DNA of 64,000 bases from Nocardia sp. NBC_00416 (GTDB taxonomy: Bacteria > Actinomycetota > Actinomycetes > Mycobacteriales > Mycobacteriaceae): the NCBI RefSeq assembly GCF_036032445.1, contig NZ_CP107932.1:6512501-6576500 (forward strand), given 5' to 3'. Positions 17,813 to 25,556 of the stretch are shown here, one piece after another; the stretch's first letter is position 1; every line of letters starts with the position of its first letter. The notes beneath the pieces were generated by a model, which ran no database searches, was not told where the DNA came from, and saw only the letters and a list, made by a program, of their open reading frames with translations. Both the position numbers and the translations under genes were made by a program.

Positions 17813-18706
17813 ATGACAATCCTGGCGTTGGAGATCGGTCCGACCCGGTTCGCCGCGATCGAGATCGCCGACGACGTCGGGTCCGATCAACTCCAGCAGA
17901 TACCGGTTCCGCAGACCGGCGCGTGGGACCAGTTGCGCGAGTTGGCGCTCGGTATCGCCGCGGGCCGTGAGGTCGCCGCAGTCGGGATCGCTTCCAGCGG
18001 TCCCATCGATATGTCGGCCGGAGTGGTGGCGCCCCAGGAGATCGGGGAATGGCAGGTCGGCTTCCCGCTGGTGGAGTCGATAGAGCAGCTGTTTCCGGCT
18101 GCGTCGGTGGCGCTGGCTCTCGACGGGGTGTGTCTGTCGCTGGCCGAAAGGCATTTCGGCGGCACCACCGAAGTCATGGACTCGCTGTCGATATATGTCG
18201 GGGAAACCATTGTCGGCGGCGTCATGGTCGGTGGGTTCGCGGTGGTCGGGCGTACCGGCAATGCCGGCCAGATCGGTCACGTGCTGGTCCCGGGCTATGA
18301 CGACCCCTGCCCGTGTGGCGGTCGCGGCTGTCTGGAGGCGGTGGCCGGTGGTGCGGCACTGACGAAATGGGCCCGGGGCCAGGGCTGGGGCGGGAATTCG
18401 GTCGAAGCCCTGGCTGCCGACGCGCAGGCGGGGGACCGGATCGCGGTGTCGGCGCTCGAACGCGCCGGAACAGCGCTGGGCCGGGCCATCGCTTCGGTCG
18501 CGGCACTGCTGGATTTCGACCGGGCCGTGATCGGTGGTCCGATCGCCGCCCCGGGATCGGCGATATGGAAGCCGCTGCAGAATGCGATCGCGCTACACGC
18601 GCGGTTGCCGGTTCTGACGGGATTGCGCGCGGTGCCCTCGGATCTCGAGGATCTGGGCCTGCTCGCCGGCGCCGGCGTTATCGCGCTGATCTCGCAGGAA
18701 GGCTGA
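17813..18706 (+). CDS. ROK family sugar kinase-like protein, atypical
   Basis: A 297-residue ROK (repressor/ORF/kinase) fold protein without a DNA-binding N-terminus. The zinc-binding signature CPCGGRGCLEA is intact at about 164-174, preceded by GNAGQIGHVLV. The first phosphate motif is unusual: EIGPTR stands where glucokinases have D-[IL]-G-G-T-[KN]. The expected catalytic segment [EN]NDxN reads LALDGVCLSL. A putative Asp remains, but weak or altered kinase activity is likely. The substrate is unknown. It follows the WhiB-like gene and could be co-transcribed. A hairpin (18735-18759) follows. Confidence 0.83.
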   Translation: MTILALEIGPTRFAAIEIADDVGSDQLQQIPVPQTGAWDQLRELALGIAAGREVAAVGIASSGPIDMSAGVVAPQEIGEWQVGFPLVESIEQLFPAASVALALDGVCLSLAERHFGGTTEVMDSLSIYVGETIVGGVMVGGFAVVGRTGNAGQIGHVLVPGYDDPCPCGGRGCLEAVAGGAALTKWARGQGWGGNSVEALAADAQAGDRIAVSALERAGTALGRAIASVAALLDFDRAVIGGPIAAPGSAIWKPLQNAIALHARLPVLTGLRAVPSDLEDLGLLAGAGVIALISQEG

Positions 18707-18734
18707 GCTCCGGCGGTTCTGTCCGGGCTTCCCC

Positions 18735-18759
18735 GCCCTCCGCCCGGCGCGCGGAGGGC
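18735..18759 (+). terminator. Terminator hairpin after the ROK gene
   Basis: GCCCTCCGC/GCGGAGGGC forms a perfect 9-bp stem with a 7-nt loop, 29 bp after the stop. No T-run is present, as is common in these genomes. Confidence 0.65.
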
Positions 18760-19004
18760 GCCTGTTCCGATCGTCATCGGATGATTTGCCAAGGATTAGC
18801 GATATCACTTCGCGCGCTCGGTGGCCGGTCGGCGCAGGGGTGATACCCGGTGCCGGTCGCGGATCCGGGACCCGAATCGGTCGTGTTGCCAATGATTTCC
18901 GTAGAATCACCCTGCCGGGTCGTTCCGGACTCGGTCAACGGGGGTTTCCGTGGCGCCGGGTTGCCGAGGCGATTGTTCGCGTTTCGCTCAGAGTCCACTG
19001 TTGA

Positions 19005-19077
19005 ACGTACCGCTGCGCAACGGTACATTATGTTCTGCGGCCGTTGTCTCGTTTGAGGCATACGCCGCGCAACGGTA
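19005..19077 (+). promoter_or_regulatory. Repeated GCGCAACGGTA element upstream of the PAS-like gene
   Basis: The intergenic 18707-19101 carries GCGCAACGGTA twice (19015-19025 and 19067-19077, 52 bp apart). The first copy is part of the inverted repeat GTACCG-N8-CGGTAC (19006-19025). The second ends 24 bp before the GTG of the next gene. The surrounding DNA is less GC-rich than the genes. It looks like an operator or activator site; no regulator is assigned. Confidence 0.45.
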
Positions 19078-19101
19078 GGACGCAGGCGATGAGAGGGCGC
19101 A

Positions 19102-20232
19102 GTGATCCCCTGGGTGACGGTCGAAACTTTGGCGCCGGAAGGATTCTCGGTCGCTTCGGTCGGGGATTCCGCCCGTGAGTTCGCCGACTGGCGGCGCGTG
19201 CTGCAGCGACAGCTGGCCCGTACGCCGGCACTGTACGACGGTCTGAGCACCGGCGAGATCACCGAGGCTCTCCGCACCTCCATCGAGGGTTCGGTCGACG
19301 TGGACAAAACCGTCGCGACCCGGTCGGGTCCGCACCGGTTGATGGTGCGTCCCGTATTCGGTCCGGGCGGCGAGGTGCACGCGGTGCGCTGGTGGGCCGG
19401 ACCGGAGAAAGGGCCGGTCCCGCCGTTGCCCGCGGCGGTCGGGGTGATCTGGGACCTGGACAGTCAGACCCTGGCGCAGCCCAGCGGAATCACCACACTG
19501 TCGGGTATCGCGCCCGAGGAATACGTACCGCGGATGTCCATCGCGGAATTCTTCCACCGGGTCTCGGCCTTCGACCGGCACGCGGAAGTGCTGGATCTGC
19601 TCTACCGCCCCGTACCCGGCGACAAGCTCCAGTTCGAGGTCTCCGTGCTGCGTACCGCCGGCCGCGCCACCCGCTGGCGGATCACGGTGCGAGCGCGCGA
19701 CGACGAATACTTACGCGGCGCCTGGTGGCTCATAGAGGACATCACCTCCGAGAACGATCCGGCGGTCTGGCCGACGCTGGAGAGCGTCGGACTGCGGGAG
19801 GCGCACCGGCGGGCGGGCAATCATCTCGCGGTCGTACAACTCGCCCACACCAGCATCTCCCACTGGCTCACCGACCCGGCGCCCTGGATCCGGTGGGACT
19901 ACCTGTTCCGCCCGGTCGATGTCTTCCACCCCGATGATCGGGTCCGGTTGGTGGAACTCGGCTCCCGGGTCCGCGGCGGGGACAGCGCCGGGGTGACGGT
20001 GCGGGCATTGAACTATGGCGGCGGCTACACGCAGACCTCGTTGTTGATGTATCCCTACCCCGGGTTCTCCAACCGGGAGCTGGCCATCGCGCAACTGGTG
20101 CGGGTGGCCGACGATATCCCCATGGTGGAGCCGGAGCCGACGGATCTGGCGGCGCCCGGGGCGCCGATCGGATACGACGATCAGCTCCGGTACCGGCTGG
20201 CGGGGCGGTTGCGGCACAGCGCCGTATCCTGA
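19102..20232 (+). CDS. PAS-like sensory protein of unknown output
   Basis: A 376-residue soluble protein with no signal peptide. Two PAS-like segments are suggested. One runs at about 110-220 (GVIWDLDSQTLAQPSGITTL, ending with the WRITVRARDDEYLRGAWWL strands). The second, at about 240-335, begins at LAVVQLAHTSISHWLTDPAP and includes FRPVDVFHPDDRVRLVELG, close to the PAS-PAC pattern. No kinase, cyclase or DNA-binding domain is attached, so it may sense a ligand and act through a partner. GTG 19102 has GAGAGGG 5-11 nt upstream. It lies alone between a repeat-bearing leader and the secretion island. Confidence 0.6.
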   Translation: MIPWVTVETLAPEGFSVASVGDSAREFADWRRVLQRQLARTPALYDGLSTGEITEALRTSIEGSVDVDKTVATRSGPHRLMVRPVFGPGGEVHAVRWWAGPEKGPVPPLPAAVGVIWDLDSQTLAQPSGITTLSGIAPEEYVPRMSIAEFFHRVSAFDRHAEVLDLLYRPVPGDKLQFEVSVLRTAGRATRWRITVRARDDEYLRGAWWLIEDITSENDPAVWPTLESVGLREAHRRAGNHLAVVQLAHTSISHWLTDPAPWIRWDYLFRPVDVFHPDDRVRLVELGSRVRGGDSAGVTVRALNYGGGYTQTSLLMYPYPGFSNRELAIAQLVRVADDIPMVEPEPTDLAAPGAPIGYDDQLRYRLAGRLRHSAVS

Positions 20233-20269
20233 TCGGCTCGATCACTTAGCCGCCCTCCGGACCCTTGAT

Positions 20270-20285
20270 TCCCCACATATGGGAA
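20270..20285 (+). promoter_or_regulatory. Island palindrome copy a (TCCCCACATATGGGAA)
   Basis: Matches the shared pattern TYCCCA-N4-TGGGAA. It lies 46 bp before the preferred start of the TcpC-like gene and is the only copy in front of the type IV-like operon. It also argues against the more upstream TTG start (20265) for that gene. Confidence 0.65.
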
Positions 20286-20330
20286 GGGATCTCGGTCCCG
20301 TGGTCCGGGCCGCTCTTTACCATTTCCAGA

Positions 20331-21329
20331 GTGAGGACTGGGGCGGCTGGACGTGCGGATTCGGGCGAAGCACTGCTTCGTCAGATGGCCGCGCGACGCC
20401 GCCGGGACAATATCCTCGTGCTCGTCCTCGCGGTCCTCGCGGTCTTGGGCGGGGGGCACGCCGTCTTCAGCTTCTTCGCCTCCGATCCCCAACCTCCGGG
20501 CGACGAGTCGATGGTGACCATCAGCGGACACGAGCGCCTGGCCGGTTCGTTCGCCGAAGATTTCGTGGTCGCGTACCTGAGTGCCGGTTCCGGCCAGCAG
20601 GACGCGCTGGGGCGCTATGTCGACGGGACACGACAGATCTCGTTGCCCAAGACCGGACAGCCGGTCAGCGATCCGATCGTTGTGTACACGACCCGCACGC
20701 TCACGGCCGGGACCGTGGAGGTCTGGTCGGTCACCGTCTCCGTGCGTCTCGGACGCAGCCAGACCGATACGACGCGGCACTACTTCCGAGTGCCGGTCTC
20801 GGTGTCGGCGGGAACGCTGCGCGCGCTGACCCTGCCCGCCGCGGTGGCGCCGCCGGGTGTCGGGGCCGATCTGGCGCAGGCCTATTCGGCGCCCTGCGGC
20901 GAGGAGACCGCGTTCACCCAGGTGGCCACCGGATTCCTCACCGCCTACCTGAGCGGATCGGGTGATGTGGCGCGATACGTGACCGTCGATTCCGGGATCG
21001 CGGCGCTGCACCCGGCGCCGTTCACGGAACTCACCGCCGTGAGTGTCACCGCCGAGGACTCCGCCTGCGGCGCCGCGGGCAACGACGCGCGTGTACTGGC
21101 CACTGTGACCCCCAAGGGTCAGTTGGGGGCGGCGCCACCGCTGGCCTATCCGCTGACCATGGTCCGCGGCGAGGGGCAGTGGCAGGTACGAGCGATCGAA
21201 ACGCTGCCGGCTCTGAAGGAACCGCTCAGCGCCGTCGCACCGCAGGGGGAGAAATCCGATCCTGCGACCGGTGCCACCACCGGTACCCCGACCCCGACCG
21301 TGCAGATTCCGCCGGCGACCCAGAACTGA
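20331..21329 (+). CDS. TcpC/VirB8-like conjugation channel protein
   Basis: A 332-residue bitopic membrane protein. A basic cytoplasmic N-terminus (LRQMAARRRRDN) is followed by one transmembrane helix (ILVLVLAVLAVLGGGHAVF, about 22-40). A large outer-face domain comes next with two NTF2-like halves: HERLAGSFAEDFVVAYLS in the first and QVATGFLTAYLSGSGDVARY in the second. This double NTF2-like layout is that of TcpC, the VirB8 counterpart of Gram-positive type IV systems. The C-terminus is a Thr/Pro-rich tail. The start is uncertain: TTG 20265, GTG 20331 or ATG 20385; 20331 is preferred because an operator-like palindrome covers 20270-20285. It heads a tight operon to 27004. Confidence 0.78.
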   Translation: MRTGAAGRADSGEALLRQMAARRRRDNILVLVLAVLAVLGGGHAVFSFFASDPQPPGDESMVTISGHERLAGSFAEDFVVAYLSAGSGQQDALGRYVDGTRQISLPKTGQPVSDPIVVYTTRTLTAGTVEVWSVTVSVRLGRSQTDTTRHYFRVPVSVSAGTLRALTLPAAVAPPGVGADLAQAYSAPCGEETAFTQVATGFLTAYLSGSGDVARYVTVDSGIAALHPAPFTELTAVSVTAEDSACGAAGNDARVLATVTPKGQLGAAPPLAYPLTMVRGEGQWQVRAIETLPALKEPLSAVAPQGEKSDPATGATTGTPTPTVQIPPATQN

Positions 21330-21342
21330 TGAGGCGACCACC

Positions 21343-21609
21343 ATGGGCAATATCAGCAATATCCTCTACGGCATACTCGTCTTCGTCCGCTGGGCGGGCC
21401 TGATCCTCATCACCATCGTGTCGATGGGGGTGATGATCTCGGAGGCAGCGAAGTCCAAGCTGTCCCCGGCCAAGGTCCTCGGCGTCGCGGGGTCGGCGAT
21501 CCTGGCGGCGGTACTGTTCTGGATGCTGCCGACGCTGGTGAACTACGCCCGCGCCGACGCGAACACGATCGTGCCGGATCACCCTGTCGGAGGCGGTTAC
21601 GGCGGGTGA
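21343..21609 (+). CDS. Small two-helix membrane protein, VirB2/TcpD-like
   Basis: An 88-residue protein with two transmembrane helices (about 6-28, ILYGILVFVRWAGLILITIV, and 44-62, VLGVAGSAILAAVLFWMLP) and a short Gly-rich end. Size, topology and its place between the TcpC-like and TcpE-like genes suggest a VirB2/TcpD-type channel or pilin-like subunit; the sequence alone does not prove it. ATG 21343 lies 13 bp after the TcpC stop. Its stop overlaps the next GTG by 4 bp. Confidence 0.6.
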   Translation: MGNISNILYGILVFVRWAGLILITIVSMGVMISEAAKSKLSPAKVLGVAGSAILAAVLFWMLPTLVNYARADANTIVPDHPVGGGYGG

Positions 21610-22193
21610 ATCAGGTGATCAAGGTCTTCACGCCGGTCAAACGCGTCCCCACCATGATCGGCAAGGCCCAGAACGGCCAGAAGTTGCCGTTCGGGCCCTA
21701 CACCTTGCCTCAGGTGGCGGGGGTCGCGGTGGGTTTGATCATCACCGGCGCCGGCGCGATGACCTTGCCGATGAACCCGGCGGTCACCTTCCTGGTCGGG
21801 TTGGCGCTGACCGTGCTGATCGGATTCGGGCTCGGCCTGATCCCTTACACCGGGGTGCGACTGTTCTCCCGGGTGGTGTGGTTCGGGCGGTTGATCTTCC
21901 GTCCGAAACCGGCACTCGCCTCCGGTATGCCGGTTACGCCGGAGTCGGCCAGGGTCACCATGTTCGTCGAGGAGACGGTGGTGGCGATCCTGCCGCACGA
22001 ACCGCTCGCCACCGAGTCCGGAAAAGGGCGCGGCGACCGGGCGCAGGGACGTGGTGGTCAACTGCTCGAACTGTTGGGCACGAACCGATTCCTGCGGCCG
22101 GTGGAGGCAGTGGAACCCGCTACTCCGTCGTCGGGTTGGCGGGCGATGGCCAACGGCAACGGGAGTCGGTCGAAGAGCGGAGAGGGACGCTGA
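21606..22193 (+). CDS. TcpE/VirB3-like membrane protein
   Basis: A 195-residue membrane protein. A cytoplasmic N-terminus (KVFTPVKRVPTMIGKAQNG) precedes a helical pair (about 36-80, VAGVAVGLIITGAGAMTLPM, then TFLVGLALTVLIGFGLGLIPY). The tail is hydrophilic. This matches the TcpE/PrgI group that anchors the VirB4-type ATPase to the membrane. GTG 21606 overlaps the upstream stop by 4 bp, and the terminal A of its TGA stop begins the ATG of the VirB4-like gene at 22193, so translation is coupled on both sides. Confidence 0.7.
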   Translation: MNQVIKVFTPVKRVPTMIGKAQNGQKLPFGPYTLPQVAGVAVGLIITGAGAMTLPMNPAVTFLVGLALTVLIGFGLGLIPYTGVRLFSRVVWFGRLIFRPKPALASGMPVTPESARVTMFVEETVVAILPHEPLATESGKGRGDRAQGRGGQLLELLGTNRFLRPVEAVEPATPSSGWRAMANGNGSRSKSGEGR

Positions 22194-24718
22194 TGGGGTT
22201 CAACCGGGATCTACAGCCGACGGCCGCGATTCGCGGGCATCTGCAGTTCACCCACACCGGACTGGTGACCGCGACGTATTTCATCACGCCGCTCGGCTAC
22301 GGCCTGCGGAAAGCGAGCGACAAGTTCGACGTCAAGCTCGCGCACCATTCCCTGATCAACAATCTGCCCAACGGCTCGCTGCTGCTGGGGATCCAGGCCC
22401 GGCAGAACACGATCGATGTGCTGAGCAAGATGGTCGAGGGCGTCGACCTCGACGAATGCGGCGATTACGCCGACGAGGTCTTCGCCTCCTACGAACGGGT
22501 GCGCGCCATCTCGCCGCAGACCCGTATCTTCCTGCTCTCGATACCGGTGGGCACCGCCAACACCGGCGGGATCTCGGCACTCTCGCGGATGTGGCGGGGC
22601 AGCACCACCACCATCGACGCCACGGCCATCTCACGCGCCGAACTCGACGCCTACGAGGAAGAAGCGAACCAGATCCTGTCCCGCATCGGCGGTGATTTCG
22701 ATCCGGTGCCGGTACCGGCCGCCATGTTCCAGTGGCTGTGGGAGCACTATCTGGCGCGTGGAGCGGTCGGCGACCCGGTGGCGCCCACCCGCGCCGGCGC
22801 CCTGGACGACGCGACGGCGGCGGTGTTCAAATCGGCCGCCCTGGACGAAGGCGCGCGCGCCGACGCGCAACGCAAACTGCGTCCCTCGTTCGTCCCGGTG
22901 ATCAAGGTCGTGCAGCCCGACACCGGTTACCGGCCCTCGTACCAGGCGATGCTCACCCCGCGCTCGTTCCCGTACGCGGGCATGATGTTTCCCGGCGGCA
23001 GCGAATTCCTGAGCGTGATCGACAGCCTCGGCGACGTGTCCGTCGACTGGGGAATGCGGATCTCCACCAAACCCGCCGATCAGGTGCTCAAAGCCAACGA
23101 GGTGAACCTGCGGCGGCTCGGCGAACAGATGGACCAGCGTGATCAAGAGATCTCGTTCGCGCAGAACACGCTCATGTCCAAGGCGCAGATGCTGGGCGAG
23201 TACAACCAGCATTTCGAGGTGAACGGCGGCGAAGCGGAGGTCTCCTTCACCACGGTGATCGCCGTCGGCGGCCCCTCGCGGGACGAGACCATGGACGCGG
23301 TGAACACCCTGCGCCGCCGGTACAAACGCTTCCAGGTGGAGATGGCCACACCGATCGGCGCGCAGGTGGATCTGTGGTCGCTGCTGGTGCCGGGCAGTCC
23401 GCCGCGTCGCGCGTTCGACGATTTCGCCCATATCGTGCCTTCCGATATGTGGGCCGGATTCGTGCCGTTCACCACCAGCCAGATCGGTGACGACAGTGGT
23501 CCGGTCATCGGCATCAACCTGCTGTCGGGCCATTTCGAGCCGATCCATTTCGGGATCATGGAAGCGGCGCTGCACGATCTGTCCGCCTCGTTCGCGGTGA
23601 CCGGCGAACTGGGTTCGGGTAAATCGTATTTCCTGAAACTCATGGCTGTGCTCGTGCACGATATGGGCGGGCAGTTCCTGGCCATCGACCGCAGTCAGGT
23701 CGGGGAATGGGAGCATTTCGCTTCGGCCATCGACGACGCGGTGATCATCGATCTCGCCGATCCCTCGGTATCCCTGGACCCGCTGCGCCTGTTCGACCCC
23801 CGCGTCGCCGGGGAACGTGCCCTGGACTCCGTGCTGCCGCTACTGGATCTGTCGCCCACGTCGGGAACCGGCGCGGTCATCAGCAACCTCCTGTCGCCGC
23901 GGGGGATCGCCCAACACGGGATCACCAGTCTGCTGGACCTGTACCGGGTGGTCTGCCGGTTGCGCGACGAACCCGGGTCGATGGAGGAGTACTCGGATCT
24001 CGCCGCCCGGCTGGGCACCATCGTGGAGCGAGTTCCGGTGCTCTTCGACCCGAACCTGAAGCCGATCCGGCTGGACGCCGCGGCCACGGTGGTCCGCAGC
24101 CACCGGCTGGCGCTGCCGACCGCCGAAGAGCTCACCACCCCGCACCTGTACAACAGGCTGCCCTTGACCAAGCGGCTCGGCACCGCGCTGTACGAACTGG
24201 TCGGGGTGACGGCGCGGGAGGCGTTCCTCTCCGATAACGGTCGCTTCGGGCTGCTCGTGGGCGACGAGGCGCACCATTTCACGCAGACGCAGGTCGGTTC
24301 CGCGGTGACTTCGGACTTCAGCCGCGACGGACGTAAACACCTCGCGGCGATCGGGTTGGCCTCCCATGATCCGGCCACCGACTTCCAGGGCGCGGCGCAC
24401 AATCTGATTCCGAACCGCTTCGTGTTCCGCCAGCGGGACGAGACCCTGGCCCGGAACAGTCTGGAATGGCTCGGCGTGGATCTCGAGGAGGCGCCGTTCC
24501 TGTTGCAAGCACTGCGTGAGGAGACCTCACCGCCGGTGGGCGCGGGCCGGCAGGTCCCCGAGGAGCGGCGCGGCGAGATGTTCATGCGGGACGCGCTGAG
24601 CCGGATCGGGCGGGGCAAGGTGCTGGGTCCCGCCCGGGCCGACCGGGCAGAAGCGATCACCAGTACTCCGACGGCCGTCTCCAGGACCGAACGCAAGGAG
24701 CCGGAGGTGGTGCGGTGA
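22193..24718 (+). CDS. VirB4-like type IV secretion ATPase
   Basis: An 841-residue cytoplasmic motor ATPase of the VirB4/TraC/TcpF class. The N-terminal ~430 residues form the membrane-docking part. The RecA-like domain shows Walker A GELGSGKSYF at about 471-480 and Walker B GLLVGDEAHHF at about 686-696, where the Asp-Glu pair is catalytic. A C-terminal motif RFVFRQRDET follows. It is expected to energise assembly of the type IV-like channel formed by the neighbouring TcpC-, TcpD- and TcpE-like proteins. It differs from the FtsK-type ATPase EccC encoded further right. No relaxase or coupling protein accompanies it. Confidence 0.87.
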   Translation: MGFNRDLQPTAAIRGHLQFTHTGLVTATYFITPLGYGLRKASDKFDVKLAHHSLINNLPNGSLLLGIQARQNTIDVLSKMVEGVDLDECGDYADEVFASYERVRAISPQTRIFLLSIPVGTANTGGISALSRMWRGSTTTIDATAISRAELDAYEEEANQILSRIGGDFDPVPVPAAMFQWLWEHYLARGAVGDPVAPTRAGALDDATAAVFKSAALDEGARADAQRKLRPSFVPVIKVVQPDTGYRPSYQAMLTPRSFPYAGMMFPGGSEFLSVIDSLGDVSVDWGMRISTKPADQVLKANEVNLRRLGEQMDQRDQEISFAQNTLMSKAQMLGEYNQHFEVNGGEAEVSFTTVIAVGGPSRDETMDAVNTLRRRYKRFQVEMATPIGAQVDLWSLLVPGSPPRRAFDDFAHIVPSDMWAGFVPFTTSQIGDDSGPVIGINLLSGHFEPIHFGIMEAALHDLSASFAVTGELGSGKSYFLKLMAVLVHDMGGQFLAIDRSQVGEWEHFASAIDDAVIIDLADPSVSLDPLRLFDPRVAGERALDSVLPLLDLSPTSGTGAVISNLLSPRGIAQHGITSLLDLYRVVCRLRDEPGSMEEYSDLAARLGTIVERVPVLFDPNLKPIRLDAAATVVRSHRLALPTAEELTTPHLYNRLPLTKRLGTALYELVGVTAREAFLSDNGRFGLLVGDEAHHFTQTQVGSAVTSDFSRDGRKHLAAIGLASHDPATDFQGAAHNLIPNRFVFRQRDETLARNSLEWLGVDLEEAPFLLQALREETSPPVGAGRQVPEERRGEMFMRDALSRIGRGKVLGPARADRAEAITSTPTAVSRTERKEPEVVR

Positions 24719-24755
24719 GCAGGGCGCGCGGCCGGCAGGTGAATCGACTCCGGTC

Positions 24756-25556
24756 ATGCCGAACAGAACACTGATCGTGCTGCTCGTGTGCGCGGCGCTG
24801 TGCTGCTGCTGCGGCGGCGGCCTGGTATCCGCTGTGCTATCGCCACTCGGGGAGATCACCTCACTGGGCTCGTCCGACCTACAGCGACAATGCAATATCG
24901 CGATCGGATCGCCGACGGACACGACTACGCCCACCGCGACCCCTGCCACCACCACCGCCACACCGAGCCCGGAGTCGGTCTCGCCCTCGCCTCGTCCGAC
25001 TGCCAACCCCTACGCGGCGTCGACGGCCCCGGACGCCACCGGCCGTCACAGGGCGTGTGTGGCGGCCATGAATGTGGCGCCCTACCAGGATCAGGATTCG
25101 CCGCTGCGACAGGCGAACACCGGTCGTGCCGTGGCCTGTGCAGCCGATATCGCGCAGCGCTATCCCGACGTCGGCGGTACGGCGGATACGGCGGTGTACC
25201 TGCGGGACGTGATCTACAGTGCCTCGGCCGTAGTGGGAACCGGGCAGTGCGTGCCGACCCGGGCTCCCCAGTGGGTCGCCGAGGGGAATTGCGGTGACCC
25301 CAGGAAACGGGTGCCCGCGGTGGTCCTTCCCATGACTATCCGGGAGCAGGGATATTGCGGGCTGCAGGTGGACCCTTCCGTCGCGTCACCCGGTGACCTG
25401 GTGTTCTGGGATTTCCACGACAACGGCGCGACGCGGGCCGGTATCGCGTTGGGGCCCCACGAGTTGGTCACCGCGGAGGGCGGGAAGTTCGTGCGGCTGA
25501 GCATGCCCGAGGGTGTCGAGGTCTACATCAAGCGGGTACTCGGGGAGGTTACGTGA
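24756..25556 (+). CDS. Exported protein with a degenerate NlpC/P60-like C-terminus
   Basis: A 266-residue protein. A hydrophobic N-terminal segment with four adjacent cysteines (LIVLLVCAALCCCCGGG) is a signal anchor or an atypical lipoprotein signal. A Thr/Pro-rich spacer (about 48-85) leads to a helical region, and the C-terminal ~70 residues resemble the end of NlpC/P60 (PGDLVFWDFHDN, then AGIALGPHELV). The FDCSG catalytic Cys motif is absent, and the usual His-Val-Gly reads Arg-Ala-Gly, so it is probably not a peptidase. It may be a structural partner of the intact hydrolase encoded next, whose GTG overlaps its stop by 4 bp. Confidence 0.62.
   Translation: MPNRTLIVLLVCAALCCCCGGGLVSAVLSPLGEITSLGSSDLQRQCNIAIGSPTDTTTPTATPATTTATPSPESVSPSPRPTANPYAASTAPDATGRHRACVAAMNVAPYQDQDSPLRQANTGRAVACAADIAQRYPDVGGTADTAVYLRDVIYSASAVVGTGQCVPTRAPQWVAEGNCGDPRKRVPAVVLPMTIREQGYCGLQVDPSVASPGDLVFWDFHDNGATRAGIALGPHELVTAEGGKFVRLSMPEGVEVYIKRVLGEVT

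Noticed and set aside
20265..20330. TTG start for the TcpC-like protein
   Set aside because: The segment overlaps the conserved palindrome and lacks a ribosome-binding site, so the later GTG is preferred, though not proven.
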